Shown: positions 28,664 through 40,700, counted from the stretch's first letter. The stretch: 64,000 nucleotides of DNA from Lachnotalea glycerini (GCF_003201285.1 NZ_QICS01000005.1:62001-126000); one strand, 5' to 3'. Numbers and translations: made by a program. The notes: generated by a model from the sequence alone, not told the origin.

Positions 28664-29083
28664 CTATTTAGCGTCTTTTGGTCTCTTAGCTCCATATTTT
28701 GAACGAGCCTGTCTTCTGTTGGCAACACCTGCTGTATCAAGTGTACCTCTAACAATATGATATCTTGTACCTGGTAAGTCTTTTACTCTACCACCTCTGA
28801 TAAGAACAACGCTATGCTCTTGAAGGTTATGTCCTTCTCCTGGAATATAGCTTGTTACTTCAATACCGTTAGATAAACGAACTCTGGCAATTTTTCTAAG
28901 AGCTGAGTTAGGTTTTTTAGGAGTAGCTGTCTTAACTGCTGTACAAACACCTCTTTTTTGTGGTGATGAAATCTCAGTAGGCTTCTTTCTTAAAGAGTTG
29001 TAACCCTTTTGAAGAGCTGGTGCTGTTGATTTCTTTTCTGATGTTTGTCTTCCTTTTCTAACTAACTGATTAAATGTTGGCAT
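28664..29083 (-). CDS. rpsL: Ribosomal protein S12
   Basis: A 139-residue S12, part of the decoding centre. The core [24 protein letters not shown] and the loop [28 protein letters not shown] are intact, and the lysines at the classical streptomycin-resistance sites are unchanged. A GTG three codons upstream overlaps the AGGAGG site, so the ATG of [11 protein letters not shown] at 29083 is the start. It is the first gene of the str operon, with a consensus promoter about 95 bp upstream, and is separated from rpoC by three accessory genes. Confidence 0.98.
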   Translation of the reverse strand: MPTFNQLVRKGRQTSEKKSTAPALQKGYNSLRKKPTEISSPQKRGVCTAVKTATPKKPNSALRKIARVRLSNGIEVTSYIPGEGHNLQEHSVVLIRGGRVKDLPGTRYHIVRGTLDTAGVANRRQARSKYGAKRPKDAK

Positions 29084-29177
29084 TCTTTTCACCTCCTGTG
29101 ATTTTACATCTGCGGTTGCTGTTTTATTTCAGCTAAAATTGGCATACATAATAAAGCATTTTCATGCATGCTAGTTT

Positions 29178-29206
29178 AGTATACGGTCAAATTGGCTCTC
29201 TGTCAA
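29178..29206 (-). promoter_or_regulatory. rpsL (str operon) promoter
   Basis: Minus strand TTGACA (29201-29206), 17-bp spacer, TATACT (29178-29183). Confidence 0.85.
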
Positions 29207-29245
29207 GCAATTTGTTTTAAAAACAACATTTTTTTTGCAATTTAG

Positions 29246-29274
29246 TTTACAGTATGATTTTCTTATATTAAAAT
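29246..29274 (+). promoter_or_regulatory. Promoter of the CgeB-like gene at 29312
   Basis: Plus strand TTTACA (29246-29251), 17-bp spacer, TAAAAT (29269-29274); it diverges from the rpsL promoter with about 40 bp between the -35 elements. Confidence 0.6.
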
Positions 29275-29311
29275 GTATAAGTAATATTATACATAAGGAG
29301 GGAGCTTATTA

Positions 29312-30496
29312 ATGAATATTTTATTGTGCTCATGGGCAAACATCTTTGAACCAGATATTATTGATGCATTACAATCAATGGGTCATCAGATATACAAGAT
29401 TACCCTTCCCATATCAGACCCTTTTTCAGATAGTTATTATATGACTCATTTATCCAGACAAATGATTGATATGAAATGTGATTTTGTATTTTCTGTTAAC
29501 TATATTCCGGTTGTATCAATGGCATGTTCGATTCATCAAATGAAATATGTATCATGGATTGCTGACAGTCCTTGTTTTGAATTAAACTCATATACCATAT
29601 CAAATACCTGCAATTATATTTTTATTTTTGACAAAATACTTTATCAGTCTTGTTATAAAGAGTCACCACAAACTGTTTATTATTTACCTTTGGGAAGTAA
29701 TACAAAACGTTTGGATAACATTCGTTTATACAAGCATGAACTAGATAAATATCAATCTGATATCTCATTTGTTGGCTCATTATATACCTTTCGTTCTAAA
29801 TACAACAAAGTAATGCTTCCAGCCTATTGGAAAGGTTATTTTGAGGGTATAATAGAATCACAGCTGCTTATCTACGGATATAATTTAATACATGACACTC
29901 TTTCAGACGATGCCGTAAATGCATTTGCCAAGGCTGCTGATTGGAATGACCAGCCAGGCTTAATGGAATCCGGCAAACTTTGCAGACTTGATATAAGAAG
30001 CATTATTGCAGATAATTATATAGGAAGAGAATGTTCCCGCCGTGAAAGGTTTCGTGCTTTTAATGAGATTTCCAAACTTTTTCATTTTGATTTATATACC
30101 AACGAGAGCACAAGTGAATTACCACTTGTAAACAGTAAAGGTACCATTGAACCCTTTGAGGATGCATTCAAAATATATAAGGCAAGTAAAATCAATTTGA
30201 ATATTACAAGTAAAACAATTCAATCTGGTTTGCCTCTTAGGATTTTCGACATATTAGGTGCAGGCGGCTTTTTAATTACGAACTTTCAGACTGAGCTTCC
30301 TGAATATTTTGAAATAGATAAGGATTTGGTAGTCTATGAAAATTTGAATGACTTAATTCATAAAATTTCCTACTATCTTTCCCATGAAGAAGAACGCCTG
30401 ACAATTGCACAGAATGGATATCAAAAGGTTAAGAAATATTATCAATTTCAATTTCAAATTCAAAAAATGCTTGCAGTGGTGTTTGAAAGCAATTAA
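29312..30496 (+). CDS. CgeB-like glycosyltransferase (DUF3880 plus GT family 1-like domain)
   Basis: A 394-residue cytosolic glycosyltransferase-like protein. The N-terminal domain starts MNILLCSWANIFEPD and continues with FSVNYIPVVSMAC and YVSWIADSP. The C-terminal domain has YKASKINLNITSKTIQSGLPLRIFDILGAGGFLIT, then the DLVVYENLNDLIHKISYYLSHEEER block that is typical of CgeB-type transferases. It is a clear paralogue of the protein at 57371-58996 and, more distantly, of that at 56218-57390. The sugar and acceptor are unknown; flagellin or another surface glycan is a fair guess. Orientation is opposite to the flanking ribosomal genes. GGAGGGAGC precedes the ATG. Confidence 0.82.
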   Translation: MNILLCSWANIFEPDIIDALQSMGHQIYKITLPISDPFSDSYYMTHLSRQMIDMKCDFVFSVNYIPVVSMACSIHQMKYVSWIADSPCFELNSYTISNTCNYIFIFDKILYQSCYKESPQTVYYLPLGSNTKRLDNIRLYKHELDKYQSDISFVGSLYTFRSKYNKVMLPAYWKGYFEGIIESQLLIYGYNLIHDTLSDDAVNAFAKAADWNDQPGLMESGKLCRLDIRSIIADNYIGRECSRRERFRAFNEISKLFHFDLYTNESTSELPLVNSKGTIEPFEDAFKIYKASKINLNITSKTIQSGLPLRIFDILGAGGFLITNFQTELPEYFEIDKDLVVYENLNDLIHKISYYLSHEEERLTIAQNGYQKVKKYYQFQFQIQKMLAVVFESN

Positions 30497-30535
30497 CTTT
30501 GTTTTCAAAACCGCTTTCTATCTTCCATTCATTTG

Positions 30536-31519
30536 CTATTCATTTGCAAACTCTCCAAATATTTTTAAAACATCTGCATCAAATATACTTTCCTCTTCTT
30601 CTATTTTTTTACGATAGGCATCAAACTCTCTTTTGTGACTCTCAAAGTTCTGATAGATATCATTAATTAAATAAACAATATTTTCTCCGCTTTTGTATAT
30701 ATCTTCGAATTTATATTTCTCCGGTATCGGAACATCTTCTTCATAGGCTGCGCTCCCTGCCTTATTGGTTATAACACAACATCCTCGCATGGCAGCCTCA
30801 CGAGGAATTCTGTCTTTTCCCGGATGATTTCCAAAATCTACATATACCTTAGCTTCTGACATTAAATCAACTACCTGCTTCGGAGTCATATTTTCAATTG
30901 GAAGCCAGATTATTTTAGGATTTTTACTCATTATATGAAGTACTTTATCAAATCCTTTCTGCGGATTGTAAAGGCAGTAATCCTTCCGGCTCATTATATC
31001 CTTTTTTACTTCAAAATCTTTTCTTAAATAATCCGATAAATAGTATACCTTTTCCTTAGCTATTCCCAGACGTTTTTCAACAAAATCCATCGCATAACAA
31101 GATTGTACTAAATGGAGTATATTAGAATCTTTTAGTTTAAAAATATCTACATTTTCCTCTTTTCGAATATCCTTTTTATACATAATATCAACATACCCAT
31201 AGAAATTATCAACACTAAGCCACCATATCATGTTTTGGCTTTTCTTTATATGATTGATTAAGTCAATTGCTAATTCAGGAATTATCACAATTGCCTCTTC
31301 ACTATTTGCTTCCTCAAAGGAAATGGTATAGGGATTTTTATAGACCTCATAATGGGGATGAATCGGATTCTCAATAGAGCTTTTTCCTTCTCCATAAGTA
31401 TAATAGAGCATTTGTGCACAAAAGCCAAATTTATTTAATTTGTAACACAATTGATGTAACAGCTCTGGTCCACCAGACGCGGTGTAAGCGGGTGCAGCTA
31501 TATAAATTTTTTTTTGCAT
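30536..31519 (-). CDS. Glycosyltransferase, GT4-like
   Basis: A 327-residue protein. The N-terminal Rossmann-like part starts MQKKIYIAAPAYTASGGPELLHQL, a pattern shared by GT4-type enzymes; the C-terminal part has FGNHPGKDRIPREAAMRGCCVITNKAGSAAYEED (in parts), where the PREAAMRG motif holds the nucleotide-sugar-binding Glu. A longer frame reaches 31600, but AGTGAGGC precedes the ATG at 31519 and the conserved family start lies there. The donor sugar is unknown. It converges with the CgeB-like gene (39 bp between stops) and has its own promoter, TTGCAG-N18-TAAAAT. Confidence 0.75.
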   Translation of the reverse strand: MQKKIYIAAPAYTASGGPELLHQLCYKLNKFGFCAQMLYYTYGEGKSSIENPIHPHYEVYKNPYTISFEEANSEEAIVIIPELAIDLINHIKKSQNMIWWLSVDNFYGYVDIMYKKDIRKEENVDIFKLKDSNILHLVQSCYAMDFVEKRLGIAKEKVYYLSDYLRKDFEVKKDIMSRKDYCLYNPQKGFDKVLHIMSKNPKIIWLPIENMTPKQVVDLMSEAKVYVDFGNHPGKDRIPREAAMRGCCVITNKAGSAAYEEDVPIPEKYKFEDIYKSGENIVYLINDIYQNFESHKREFDAYRKKIEEEESIFDADVLKIFGEFANE

Positions 31520-31625
31520 ACTGAATTGCCTCACTTTTAATAATTCTTTACAAAATATAAATTCTTCATTTAAAATAAGCAATACCAGAAAGCATTTCAC
31601 TTACTGACACTGCTTATTTTTATTC

Positions 31626-31655
31626 ATTTTACCATAGAATCTGTCATTACTGCAA
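31626..31655 (-). promoter_or_regulatory. Promoter of the GT4-like gene
   Basis: Minus strand TTGCAG (31650-31655), 18-bp spacer, TAAAAT (31626-31631). Confidence 0.6.
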
Positions 31656-31683
31656 CTACTACCTTACTAAGCATCCTGTAAAT

Positions 31684-32712
31684 CTATCGGTTCATTTCGC
31701 TTTGCTCTCCGATATTTTTATGACTTGCTATAATTCGATCCAATTCATTCAAATCCGTAGACGGCAAATCACCTGATATAGTGTTTTTTATTGCACTTGA
31801 TGCATTACCATATTCTAATGCTTTTTGACAATCATCATATTGCAGCAACCCATATAAGGCACCTGCCACATAAGCATCGCCGCTGCCAATTCTATCCACT
31901 ACCTCGATTTTTTCATATGCCTCCTCTACATAATATTTATCTTCCTTTGCGTTGTAAATCGTAGAAGAGAACGTATGTTTTTTCGGACTAATTACTTTAC
32001 GTTCTGTGGATGCAACAACCTTAATACTATAATCCTGTGTAAAAGACTTCATTATTGCCTTTAAATCACCGTTCTTTTTAAAGGTTCTTCTGGAAGTTTC
32101 TTCTGAAACAAATAAAACATCTACATATGGAAGCACTTCTTCAATGTATTTTTTTGCTTCTTCCTCTGACCAAAGATTTGCTCTGAAATTTACATCAAAG
32201 GAAATCATAGCTCCCGCTTTTTTGAAACGTTTAATCATTTCTAGTGCAACGCTTCTGGATTGATCCGATAACGCCAATGTAATTCCGCTGGTGTGAAATA
32301 ATCTTGTGCTAGAATATGCTTCCTCTGGTATTTCTTCTAGCTGAATGTTGTTAATTGATGTATATTTTCTGTCATAAACCACTGAAGCTTTGCGTGGATA
32401 TGCTCCGTTTTCATAATAATAAATGCCAAGACGAGCTGCTTTTGTTTCATCATATATTAAATAGTCGTCGCTCACATTGCAGAATCGTATTCGGTTCTTT
32501 GCATATGTCCCGATAGCAGTTGCTGGTATCTTTGAAATAATTCCAGTTCTAAGTCCTAACAATGAAATACCCGAAACAACATTAAGCTCTGCACCGCCTA
32601 CACATTTTTGAAAAGAATCTCCTCTGACTATTCTTTCATTATCCGGTGCTGACAATCGTAATAAAATTTCTCCTAATGCCAATGCATCAAATTCTTTTTT
32701 CTTTGAGCTCAT
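31684..32712 (-). CDS. kdgK: PfkB-family sugar kinase, 2-keto-3-deoxygluconate kinase-like
   Basis: A 342-residue ribokinase-fold kinase. The N-terminus FDALALGEILLRLSAPDNERI and KCVGGAELNVVSGISLLGLRTG fit the KdgK subfamily, whose members phosphorylate 2-keto-3-deoxygluconate in pectin or glucuronate breakdown. The C-terminal catalytic signature is DRIGSGDAYVAGALYG, with the base Asp and the anion hole. Substrate choice within PfkB kinases is hard to call, so KDG is likely but not certain. No pathway partner is adjacent. The promoter is perfect consensus with a repeat just downstream. Confidence 0.8.
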   Translation of the reverse strand: MSSKKKEFDALALGEILLRLSAPDNERIVRGDSFQKCVGGAELNVVSGISLLGLRTGIISKIPATAIGTYAKNRIRFCNVSDDYLIYDETKAARLGIYYYENGAYPRKASVVYDRKYTSINNIQLEEIPEEAYSSTRLFHTSGITLALSDQSRSVALEMIKRFKKAGAMISFDVNFRANLWSEEEAKKYIEEVLPYVDVLFVSEETSRRTFKKNGDLKAIMKSFTQDYSIKVVASTERKVISPKKHTFSSTIYNAKEDKYYVEEAYEKIEVVDRIGSGDAYVAGALYGLLQYDDCQKALEYGNASSAIKNTISGDLPSTDLNELDRIIASHKNIGEQSEMNR

Positions 32713-32780
32713 AATATCTCTCCTTTTCTAGAAGCACATATAGTGTTATCTATGTTTTGTACTTTAATGTAAAATTAGTT

Positions 32781-32816
32781 TCACATAATGATACTCGTTT
32801 TATAATGTGATACTGT
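32781..32816. promoter_or_regulatory. Candidate operator of kdgK
   Basis: TCACAT ... ATGTGA inverted repeat (32781-32786 and 32805-32810) plus two TGATACT direct repeats, placed just after the transcription start. A repressor bound here would block elongation. Confidence 0.45.
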
Positions 32817-32823
32817 TATAAAA

Positions 32824-32852
32824 ATTATAGAATGTTCCTTTTTATATGTCAA
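32824..32852 (-). promoter_or_regulatory. kdgK promoter, perfect consensus
   Basis: Minus strand TTGACA (32847-32852), 17-bp spacer, TATAAT (32824-32829). Confidence 0.85.
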
Positions 32853-32972
32853 GAAATAAAAAATTAACAATGTGTACTGTATGATCCAAATATGATAATG
32901 TCCTAGTGTACCGGGTGGTTTTTTGCCTTCGCACGCTTTGCGTACTCAGCCAGGCTAAAGCCATAATAAAAA

Positions 32973-33015
32973 AACAGACCTTTACTTATGTGCAACGCAC
33001 ATGTAAAGACCTGTT
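32973..33015 (-). terminator. Terminator of rplJL-rpoBC
   Basis: A long imperfect hairpin, minus strand AACAGGTCTTTAC...ATGTGC / GCACAT...GTAAAGGTCTGTT, followed by TTTTTTTATT. It lies 15 bp after the rpoC stop. Confidence 0.9.
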
Positions 33016-33030
33016 TAAAACAATTTTTAT

Positions 33031-36000
33031 TTATTCTTCCTCTGATATTGCAAGCAATTCCTCATCAAATTCTTCTATAATATCAAAGTCCTCGGATATC
33101 GATATTTCATCGGATTGATTTACATCAGTATCCAGTTTAACAGAACGATAACGCTTCATTCCTGTTCCTGCCGGAATTAATTTACCAATAATAACATTTT
33201 CCTTCAAACCAATTAATGGATCAATCTTACCTTTAATTGCAGCTTCGGTAAGCACCTTGGTCGTCTCTTGGAAAGATGCTGCTGAAAGGAATGAATTAGT
33301 AGCAAGAGATGCCTTTGTGATACCAAGCATAACTTGTTTTCCCTCGGCAAGTTCTTTTCCCTGAGCAGTTAACTCTTCATTAATATCATCAAGCTCCAAT
33401 GTATCTACCAATGTACCCGGCAATAATTCAGAATCTCCATTATTCTCAATTCTTATCTTCTTAAGCATCTGACGAACAATTACCTCAATATGCTTATCAT
33501 TAATTTCTACACCTTGTAAACGATAAACTCTTTGAACCTCTTGAATCATGTAGTCCTGAACTGCACGAACTCCCTTAATCTTAAGAATATCATGTGGGTT
33601 AACACTACCTTCAGTCAATTCATCTCCTGCTTCAAGAGTTGCTCCGTCTTGTATCTTAATTCTTGAACCATAAGGAATTAAATATGCCTTTGACTCCCCT
33701 GTTTCATTATTTGTTATGATAACTTCACGTTTTTTCTTTGTGTCCTGTAACACAGCAGTTCCGCCAAACTCAGCAATAATTGCAAGTCCCTTTGGTTTTC
33801 TTGCCTCAAAAAGCTCCTCAACACGAGGAAGACCTTGTGTAATATCGTCTCCTGCAACACCACCAGTATGGAAAGTACGCATAGTAAGCTGTGTTCCTGG
33901 TTCACCAATTGACTGGGCAGCTATGATACCTACCGATTCACCTACCTGCACTGGTTCACCAGTAGCCATGTTTGCTCCATAACATTTAGCACAAATACCA
34001 ATATGAGAACGACAAGATAATACTGTTCTTATTTTAATCTTCTCAAGCGGCTTGCCCTTTTTGTCAACGCCCTTAGACATAACTAACGCAGCACGCTTTG
34101 GCGTAACCATATGATTCGCTTTAACAAGAATATTACCCTCTATATCATAAATGTTTTCTGCCAGATATCTTCCAGTAATTCTTTCCTGTAAGCTTTCTAT
34201 TTCTTCCTTACCATCTGTAAATGCAGTTACTACCATTCCAGGAATTTCTTTTCCTTCACAGCAATCTGTTTCTCTTACAATTAAATCCTGTGATACATCA
34301 ACAAGACGTCTTGTCAAATAACCTGAATCCGCTGTTCTAAGAGCTGTATCTGAAAGACCTTTACGCGCTCCATGTGCTGACATAAAGTATTCCAATACGT
34401 CAAGACCTTCACGGAAGTTTGATTTAATAGGCAACTCAATTGTACGACCAGTTGTATCTGCCATCAATCCACGCATACCTGCAAGCTGCTTAATCTGCTT
34501 GTCAGAACCACGGGCTCCTGAATCAGCCATCATAAATATATTGTTATATTTGTCAAGCCCTGACAACAGCTTCTCTGTCAAAACATCATCCGTAGCTTTC
34601 CAAGTTTCAACAACTTCCTTATATCTTTCTTCCTCAGTTATAAGACCACGCTTAAAGTTCTTAGTAATTTTATCAACCGTATTTTGAGCTTCTTGAATCA
34701 GCTCTGGCTTCTCAGGCGGTACTGTCATATCAGAAATTGAAACCGTCATTGCAGCTCTTGTTGAGAATTTATATCCCATTGATTTTATATCATCTAGAAC
34801 TTCTGCACTTTTTGTTGCTCCATGTGTGTTAATAACCTTTTCCAATATCTGCTTTAAGCCTTTTTTGCCGACATGGAAATCTATCTCAAGCTTCATATCG
34901 TTTTCCGGAAGGGAACGGTCAACAAAACCTAAATCCTGTGAAATAATTTCATTAAAAATAAATCTTCCTAAAGTTGACTCAACAATATCGGTTTTATCCG
35001 TTCCATTCAAAAGTCTCTTAGTGATTCTAACCTTAATTCTAGAATGGAGTGTAACCGCACCATTTTCATATGCAAGTATTGCCTCGTTTACACTTTTAAA
35101 GAATTTACCTTCTCCTATTGCACCTGGTCTTTCCTGTGTAAGATAATATATACCAAGTACCATATCCTGTGACGGAACAGCAACGGGACCACCATCAGAT
35201 GGTTTTAGCAGATTATTTGGAGACAATAGTAAAAATCTGCATTCTGCCTGTGCTTCTACAGACAAAGGTAAATGAACAGCCATCTGGTCACCATCAAAAT
35301 CCGCATTAAAAGCTGTACAAACCAATGGATGAAGCTTAATTGCCTTACCCTCTACCAAAATAGGTTCAAATGCCTGAATTCCCAGTCTATGAAGAGTAGG
35401 GGCACGGTTTAACATAACCGGATGTTCCTTAATTACTTCTTCAAGCACGTCCCAAACCTCTGGCTGTAGTCTTTCAACCATTTTTTTAGCATTTTTAATA
35501 TTATGGGATGTGCCGTTTGCCACAAGCTCTTTCATAACAAAAGGCTTAAATAATTCAATTGCCATCTCTTTTGGCAAACCACACTGATAAATTTTAAGCT
35601 CTGGTCCGACAACGATAACAGATCTTCCCGAATAGTCAACACGCTTACCAAGCAAGTTCTGACGGAAACGTCCAGACTTACCTTTTAGCATATCAGATAA
35701 CGATTTTAAGGCTCTGTTACCCGGTCCAGTTACAGGACGGCCACGTCTTCCGTTATCTATTAGTGCATCAACTGCCTCTTGAAGCATTCTTTTTTCATTT
35801 CTAACAATGATATCTGGTGCACCTAATTCAAGAAGTCTTTTTAAACGATTGTTTCTGTTAATAATTCTTCTATATAAATCATTTAAATCCGACGTAGCAA
35901 ATCGACCACCATCTAGCTGTACCATTGGACGCAAATCCGGTGGAATAACTGGAATTACAGTCATTATCATCCACTCTGGCTTATTTCCGGATTCTCTAAA

Positions 36001-36669
36001 AGCTTCTACCACTTCAAGTCTTTTGATAATTCTTGCACGTTTTTGTCCGGTGGCATCCTTTAATCCACGTTTTAATTCAACAGATTCCTTTTCAAGATCA
36101 ATAGCATGCAAAAGCTCCTGAATAGCTTCTGCACCCATACCAACTCTTACTCTTGTGCCAAATTTTTCTTTTACATCCTGATACTCTTTTTCAGTCAGAA
36201 CCTGTTTGTATTGTAACTCTGTTTCACCCTTATCAAGAACAATATAAGAAGCAAAATATAATACTTTTTCTAAAATCCTAGGCGATAGATCAAGGATTAG
36301 TCCCATACGACTTGGAATACCCTTAAAATACCAAATGTGTGAAACCGGTGCGGCAAGCTCTATACGCCCCATACGCTCTCTACGAACATTTGCTTTTGTA
36401 ACTTCTACTCCGCATCGATCACAAACTACACCTTTATATCTTATTTTCTTATACTTACCACAATGACATTCCCAGTCTTTACTAGGTCCAAAGATTTTCT
36501 CACAAAACAGTCCATCCTTTTCAGGCTTAAGAGTTCTATAATTAATTGTCTCCGGTTTCTTAACTTCACCTCGTGACCATTCTCTAATCTTCTCCGGTGA
36601 TGCCAAACCAATTTTAATTGCGTCAAAGGTCATTGGTTGATAAGTTTCATTATTTGTTATTTCTGGCAT
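33031..36669 (-). CDS. rpoC: RNA polymerase beta' subunit
   Basis: A 1212-residue beta' subunit. The N-terminal zinc-binding [20 protein letters not shown], the catalytic Mg site [12 protein letters not shown], the trigger-loop region and the second zinc site ([13 protein letters not shown]) are all intact; the C-terminus is acidic ([20 protein letters not shown]). An in-frame start at 36714 lies inside rpoB; AGAGGAG before ATG at 36669 ([10 protein letters not shown]) sets the start 16 bp after the rpoB stop. It is the last gene of rplJ-rplL-rpoB-rpoC, with a strong terminator downstream. Confidence 0.98.
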   Translation of the reverse strand: MPEITNNETYQPMTFDAIKIGLASPEKIREWSRGEVKKPETINYRTLKPEKDGLFCEKIFGPSKDWECHCGKYKKIRYKGVVCDRCGVEVTKANVRRERMGRIELAAPVSHIWYFKGIPSRMGLILDLSPRILEKVLYFASYIVLDKGETELQYKQVLTEKEYQDVKEKFGTRVRVGMGAEAIQELLHAIDLEKESVELKRGLKDATGQKRARIIKRLEVVEAFRESGNKPEWMIMTVIPVIPPDLRPMVQLDGGRFATSDLNDLYRRIINRNNRLKRLLELGAPDIIVRNEKRMLQEAVDALIDNGRRGRPVTGPGNRALKSLSDMLKGKSGRFRQNLLGKRVDYSGRSVIVVGPELKIYQCGLPKEMAIELFKPFVMKELVANGTSHNIKNAKKMVERLQPEVWDVLEEVIKEHPVMLNRAPTLHRLGIQAFEPILVEGKAIKLHPLVCTAFNADFDGDQMAVHLPLSVEAQAECRFLLLSPNNLLKPSDGGPVAVPSQDMVLGIYYLTQERPGAIGEGKFFKSVNEAILAYENGAVTLHSRIKVRITKRLLNGTDKTDIVESTLGRFIFNEIISQDLGFVDRSLPENDMKLEIDFHVGKKGLKQILEKVINTHGATKSAEVLDDIKSMGYKFSTRAAMTVSISDMTVPPEKPELIQEAQNTVDKITKNFKRGLITEEERYKEVVETWKATDDVLTEKLLSGLDKYNNIFMMADSGARGSDKQIKQLAGMRGLMADTTGRTIELPIKSNFREGLDVLEYFMSAHGARKGLSDTALRTADSGYLTRRLVDVSQDLIVRETDCCEGKEIPGMVVTAFTDGKEEIESLQERITGRYLAENIYDIEGNILVKANHMVTPKRAALVMSKGVDKKGKPLEKIKIRTVLSCRSHIGICAKCYGANMATGEPVQVGESVGIIAAQSIGEPGTQLTMRTFHTGGVAGDDITQGLPRVEELFEARKPKGLAIIAEFGGTAVLQDTKKKREVIITNNETGESKAYLIPYGSRIKIQDGATLEAGDELTEGSVNPHDILKIKGVRAVQDYMIQEVQRVYRLQGVEINDKHIEVIVRQMLKKIRIENNGDSELLPGTLVDTLELDDINEELTAQGKELAEGKQVMLGITKASLATNSFLSAASFQETTKVLTEAAIKGKIDPLIGLKENVIIGKLIPAGTGMKRYRSVKLDTDVNQSDEISISEDFDIIEEFDEELLAISEEE

Positions 36670-36685
36670 TAAATGGCACTCCTCT

Positions 36686-39600
36686 CTACATATCGTCGTC
36701 AAGAACTTCTTCAAATTCTAGAAGATCGTCGTCATCCAAATCCTCTTCCTCTTCGTCAATATCTATAAGTTCATTTTTCTTGGAATCAAATTCTTGTCTT
36801 GTAAATCCCATATCGCCAAGTGATTCTGAATCAGAATCAAAGTCCTTATCGCCTTCAATTATTAAATGTAAATCAGTATCGCCATAATCCGTGGTTTCCA
36901 TAATCTCCACTTCTGTCTGATCTTCTTTTAGAACTCTTACATCAAGTCCTAATGATTGAAGCTCTTTAAGAAGCACCTTAAATGATTCCGGAATACCCGG
37001 TTCAGGAATATTTTCACCCTTAATAATCGCTTCATAAGTCTTAACACGCCCAACCACATCATCCGATTTCACTGTTAAGATTTCTTGCAATGTATAAGAT
37101 GCACCATAAGCTTCTAGTGCCCAAACTTCCATTTCTCCAAATCTCTGACCACCAAATTGTGCTTTACCACCCAGTGGTTGCTGGGTTACTAATGAATAAG
37201 GACCTGTAGAACGTGCATGAATCTTATCATCAACCAAATGATGAAGCTTCAAATAATGCATGTGTCCAATTGTAACTGAGCTGTCAAAATACTCACCTGT
37301 CCTACCGTCACGCAAGCGCACTTTCCCATCTCTTGTCAATGGTACGCCTTTCCACAATTCTCTGTTGTCCTTATTTTCATCTAAATATCGAAGCACTTCA
37401 GGTAACAATTCCTCACCATGCTTTGCTACAAATTCATCCCAGCCAAGATTAACATAATCATTCGCCAAGTCAAGTGTGTCCATAATATCATCTTCTCTAG
37501 CGCCATCAAATACAGGTGTTGCAATATTAAAGCCTAATGCTCTGGCTGCCAGACTTAAATGTATTTCAAGTACCTGTCCGATGTTCATACGAGATGGTAC
37601 GCCTAAAGGATTAAGTACAATATCCAAAGGACGCCCATTTGGAAGAAATGGCATATCTTCTACTGGTAATACGCGAGAAACAACACCTTTGTTTCCATGA
37701 CGTCCAGCCATTTTATCACCAACAGAAATTTTTCTTTTCTGTGCAATATAAATACGAACAGCCTGATTCACACCCGGTGATAATTCATCCCCATTTTCCC
37801 TAGTAAATACCTTGGCATCTACTACAATACCGTATTCACCATGAGGTACCTTTAAGGAAGTATCTCTTACTTCCCTCGCCTTTTCACCAAAAATTGCACG
37901 AAGTAATCTTTCTTCAGCGGTAAGCTCAGTTTCTCCTTTTGGAGTAACCTTACCAACTAAAATATCACCCGCACGAACCTCAGCCCCTATACGAATAATA
38001 CCTCTTTCATCAAGGTCTTTTAAGGCATCATCACCCACACCCGGAACATCTCTTGTAATTTCTTCCGGTCCAAGCTTGGTATCTCTGGCCTCTGCCTCAT
38101 ATTCTTCTATATGAACAGATGTATAAACATCTTCTTGAACTAATCTTTCACTTAATAATACAGCATCCTCATAATTATAGCCTTCCCAAGTCATAAATCC
38201 AATTAACGGGTTCTTGCCTAACGCAATTTCACCATTAGCTGTCGATGGTCCGTCTGCAATCACCTGTCCCTTTTCAACATGCTCTCCTTTGAAAACAATA
38301 GGCTTTTGATTGTAACAGTTACTCTGATTACTTCGGGAAAATTTGGTTAAACGGTAAACGTCTCTTGTTCCATCATCATTTTTCATCGTAATTTCTTTTG
38401 ACGTAGAACGCTCAATGATACCAGATTTTCTGGCAATCACACAAACACCTGAATCAACAGCAGCTTTTACTTCCATTCCTGTACCTACTACAGGTGCCTC
38501 GGTTGTTAATAACGGAACAGCCTGACGCTGCATGTTGGATCCCATAAGAGCACGATTGGCATCATCATTTTCAAGAAAAGGAATTAATGCTGTTGCAACT
38601 GAAAATACCATTTTAGGTGAAACGTCCATGTATTCAAACATATGTTTTTCATATTCCTGTGTTTCATCCCTATAACGTCCTGAAACACTATTATGAATAA
38701 AATGACCTTCTTCATCCAATGGCTCATTTGCTTGCGCTACATGAATATCATCTTCCTCATCTGCCGTCATATAGACAACTTCCTCTGTAACAATCGGATT
38801 CTTTATATCTGTTTTGTCAATCTTTCTATATGGTGCCTCAATAAACCCATACTCATTTATTCTTGCATAGGTAGCCAAAGAGTTAATCAAACCAATGTTA
38901 GGACCTTCCGGCGTCTCAATCGGGCACATTCTTCCATAGTGGGAATAATGAACATCTCGAACCTCAAAACCAGCTCTGTCTCTAGATAAACCGCCCGGTC
39001 CAAGTGCTGACAAACGCCTCTTGTGTGTAAGCTCTCCAAGAGGGTTATTTTGATCCATGAACTGTGAAAGCTGTGACGAGCCAAAAAACTCTTTCACCGC
39101 TGCTGTAACCGGCTTAATATTGATTAATGACTGTGGCGATATCCCATCTAAATCCTGTGTGGTCATTCTTTCTCTGACTACGCGCTCTAATCTTGATAAT
39201 CCGATACGATATTGGTTTTGTAGTAATTCACCGACTGCACGAATACGTCTGTTACCCAAATGATCAATATCGTCCTCTTTACCGATACCATATTCTAAAT
39301 GTATATTGTAATTAATAGAAGATAAAATATCTTCTTTTGTAATATGTTTCGGAATTAGTTCCGGAATATTTTTAACTATTGCCTCTTCTATATCTTTTAT
39401 ATCGTCATTTTCTTCCAGTATTTTTTTCAGTGTAGGATAATATACTAATTCTGTAACACCCAGTTCCTTTGGATTTACATCAACAAAATTAGTAATATCT
39501 ACCATCATATTTGAAAGTACTTTTACATTTTTTTCTTCAGTTTGAATTAAAACATATGGTACCGCAGCATTTTGAATTGCATCAGCTAACTCCGCCGTAA

Positions 39601-40540
39601 CCGCTTTGCCTGCCTGTGCAAGAATTTCACCTGTAGTTATATCCACTACATCTTCTGCAAGAATATGATTGCGGATTCTATTTTTGAAAGCAAGCTTTTT
39701 ATTAAATTTATATCTGCCAACTTTAGCAAGGTCATATCTTCTTGGATCAAAAAACATACTTGTGATAAGACTTTCAGCACTATCTACGGATAAAGGCTCA
39801 CCCGGCCGGATTTTCTTATACAGCTCCAAAAGACCTTCTTGATAGCTTTCCGAAGTATCTTTTGTAATACTTGCCATAATCTTAGGCTCTTCGCCAAACA
39901 ACTCTATAATTTCTGCATTTGTTCCAAGACCAAGTGCTCTGATCAGTACGGTAATAGGAACCTTTCTAGTTCTGTCAACGCGTACATAAAACACATCATT
40001 TGAATCAGTTTCATATTCTAACCAGGCACCTCTATTTGGAATCACCGTAGACGAATATAATGTTTTACCGATTTTATCATGTGCGATTGCATAATAGATT
40101 CCTGGTGAACGTACTAACTGACTAACTATAACACGTTCAGCACCATTAATAACAAATGTTCCTGTTGCTGTCATCAATGGCAAGTCGCCCATAAAAATCT
40201 CATGCTCGTTGATTTCATCTTTTTCTTTATTGTAAAGACGAACACGTACTTTAAGAGGAGCTGCATAGGTTGCATCTCTATCTTTACATTCTTCTATAGA
40301 ATATTTTACATCATCTTCACATAACACAAAATCCACGAATTCAAGACTTAAATGTCCGCTATAATCCGCAATCGGAGATATGTCCGCAAAAACTTCCTTC
40401 AAGCCTTCATCTAAAAACCATTGATATGAATCTTTCTGAACCTCAATCAAATTTGGCATTTCAAGTACCTCTTTTTGTCTTGAGTAACTCATACGGACGC
40501 TTTTGCCACCTATAACTGGACGTATTCTATTTTTCTCCAT
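36686..40540 (-). CDS. rpoB: RNA polymerase beta subunit
   Basis: A 1284-residue beta subunit. The rifampicin region [21 protein letters not shown] and [18 protein letters not shown] has no known resistance change; the C-terminal [24 protein letters not shown] is intact. The last 60 residues are an acidic tail. A GTG four codons upstream sits within the AGGGG ribosome site, so ATG at 40540 is chosen. It is transcribed from its own promoter as well as from rplJ, and has a 220-nt leader with a long-range inverted repeat. Confidence 0.98.
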   Translation of the reverse strand: MEKNRIRPVIGGKSVRMSYSRQKEVLEMPNLIEVQKDSYQWFLDEGLKEVFADISPIADYSGHLSLEFVDFVLCEDDVKYSIEECKDRDATYAAPLKVRVRLYNKEKDEINEHEIFMGDLPLMTATGTFVINGAERVIVSQLVRSPGIYYAIAHDKIGKTLYSSTVIPNRGAWLEYETDSNDVFYVRVDRTRKVPITVLIRALGLGTNAEIIELFGEEPKIMASITKDTSESYQEGLLELYKKIRPGEPLSVDSAESLITSMFFDPRRYDLAKVGRYKFNKKLAFKNRIRNHILAEDVVDITTGEILAQAGKAVTAELADAIQNAAVPYVLIQTEEKNVKVLSNMMVDITNFVDVNPKELGVTELVYYPTLKKILEENDDIKDIEEAIVKNIPELIPKHITKEDILSSINYNIHLEYGIGKEDDIDHLGNRRIRAVGELLQNQYRIGLSRLERVVRERMTTQDLDGISPQSLINIKPVTAAVKEFFGSSQLSQFMDQNNPLGELTHKRRLSALGPGGLSRDRAGFEVRDVHYSHYGRMCPIETPEGPNIGLINSLATYARINEYGFIEAPYRKIDKTDIKNPIVTEEVVYMTADEEDDIHVAQANEPLDEEGHFIHNSVSGRYRDETQEYEKHMFEYMDVSPKMVFSVATALIPFLENDDANRALMGSNMQRQAVPLLTTEAPVVGTGMEVKAAVDSGVCVIARKSGIIERSTSKEITMKNDDGTRDVYRLTKFSRSNQSNCYNQKPIVFKGEHVEKGQVIADGPSTANGEIALGKNPLIGFMTWEGYNYEDAVLLSERLVQEDVYTSVHIEEYEAEARDTKLGPEEITRDVPGVGDDALKDLDERGIIRIGAEVRAGDILVGKVTPKGETELTAEERLLRAIFGEKAREVRDTSLKVPHGEYGIVVDAKVFTRENGDELSPGVNQAVRIYIAQKRKISVGDKMAGRHGNKGVVSRVLPVEDMPFLPNGRPLDIVLNPLGVPSRMNIGQVLEIHLSLAARALGFNIATPVFDGAREDDIMDTLDLANDYVNLGWDEFVAKHGEELLPEVLRYLDENKDNRELWKGVPLTRDGKVRLRDGRTGEYFDSSVTIGHMHYLKLHHLVDDKIHARSTGPYSLVTQQPLGGKAQFGGQRFGEMEVWALEAYGASYTLQEILTVKSDDVVGRVKTYEAIIKGENIPEPGIPESFKVLLKELQSLGLDVRVLKEDQTEVEIMETTDYGDTDLHLIIEGDKDFDSDSESLGDMGFTRQEFDSKKNELIDIDEEEEDLDDDDLLEFEEVLDDDM

Positions 40541-40594
40541 TAGACGTTTCACCCCTTGTTTTTAATAAGATGTTCTTTTACATTTCTTAATTTC

Positions 40595-40700
40595 ATAATT
40601 CAGTTTCAAACCACTTTGTACTGATATTTGTCTGATTTCTCATGCCAATCCTGCAAATTCATTGAAAATATAGTGCATCATTGATTCAAAACTGAATTAT
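40595..40700 (-). promoter_or_regulatory. rpoB leader with a long-range inverted repeat
   Basis: ATAATTCAGTTT (40595-40606) and AAACTGAATTAT (40689-40700) form a perfect 12-bp stem closing an 82-nt loop; further matched bases extend it on both sides. It lies in the transcribed 5' region of rpoB between promoter and start codon. Function is unknown. Confidence 0.6.
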
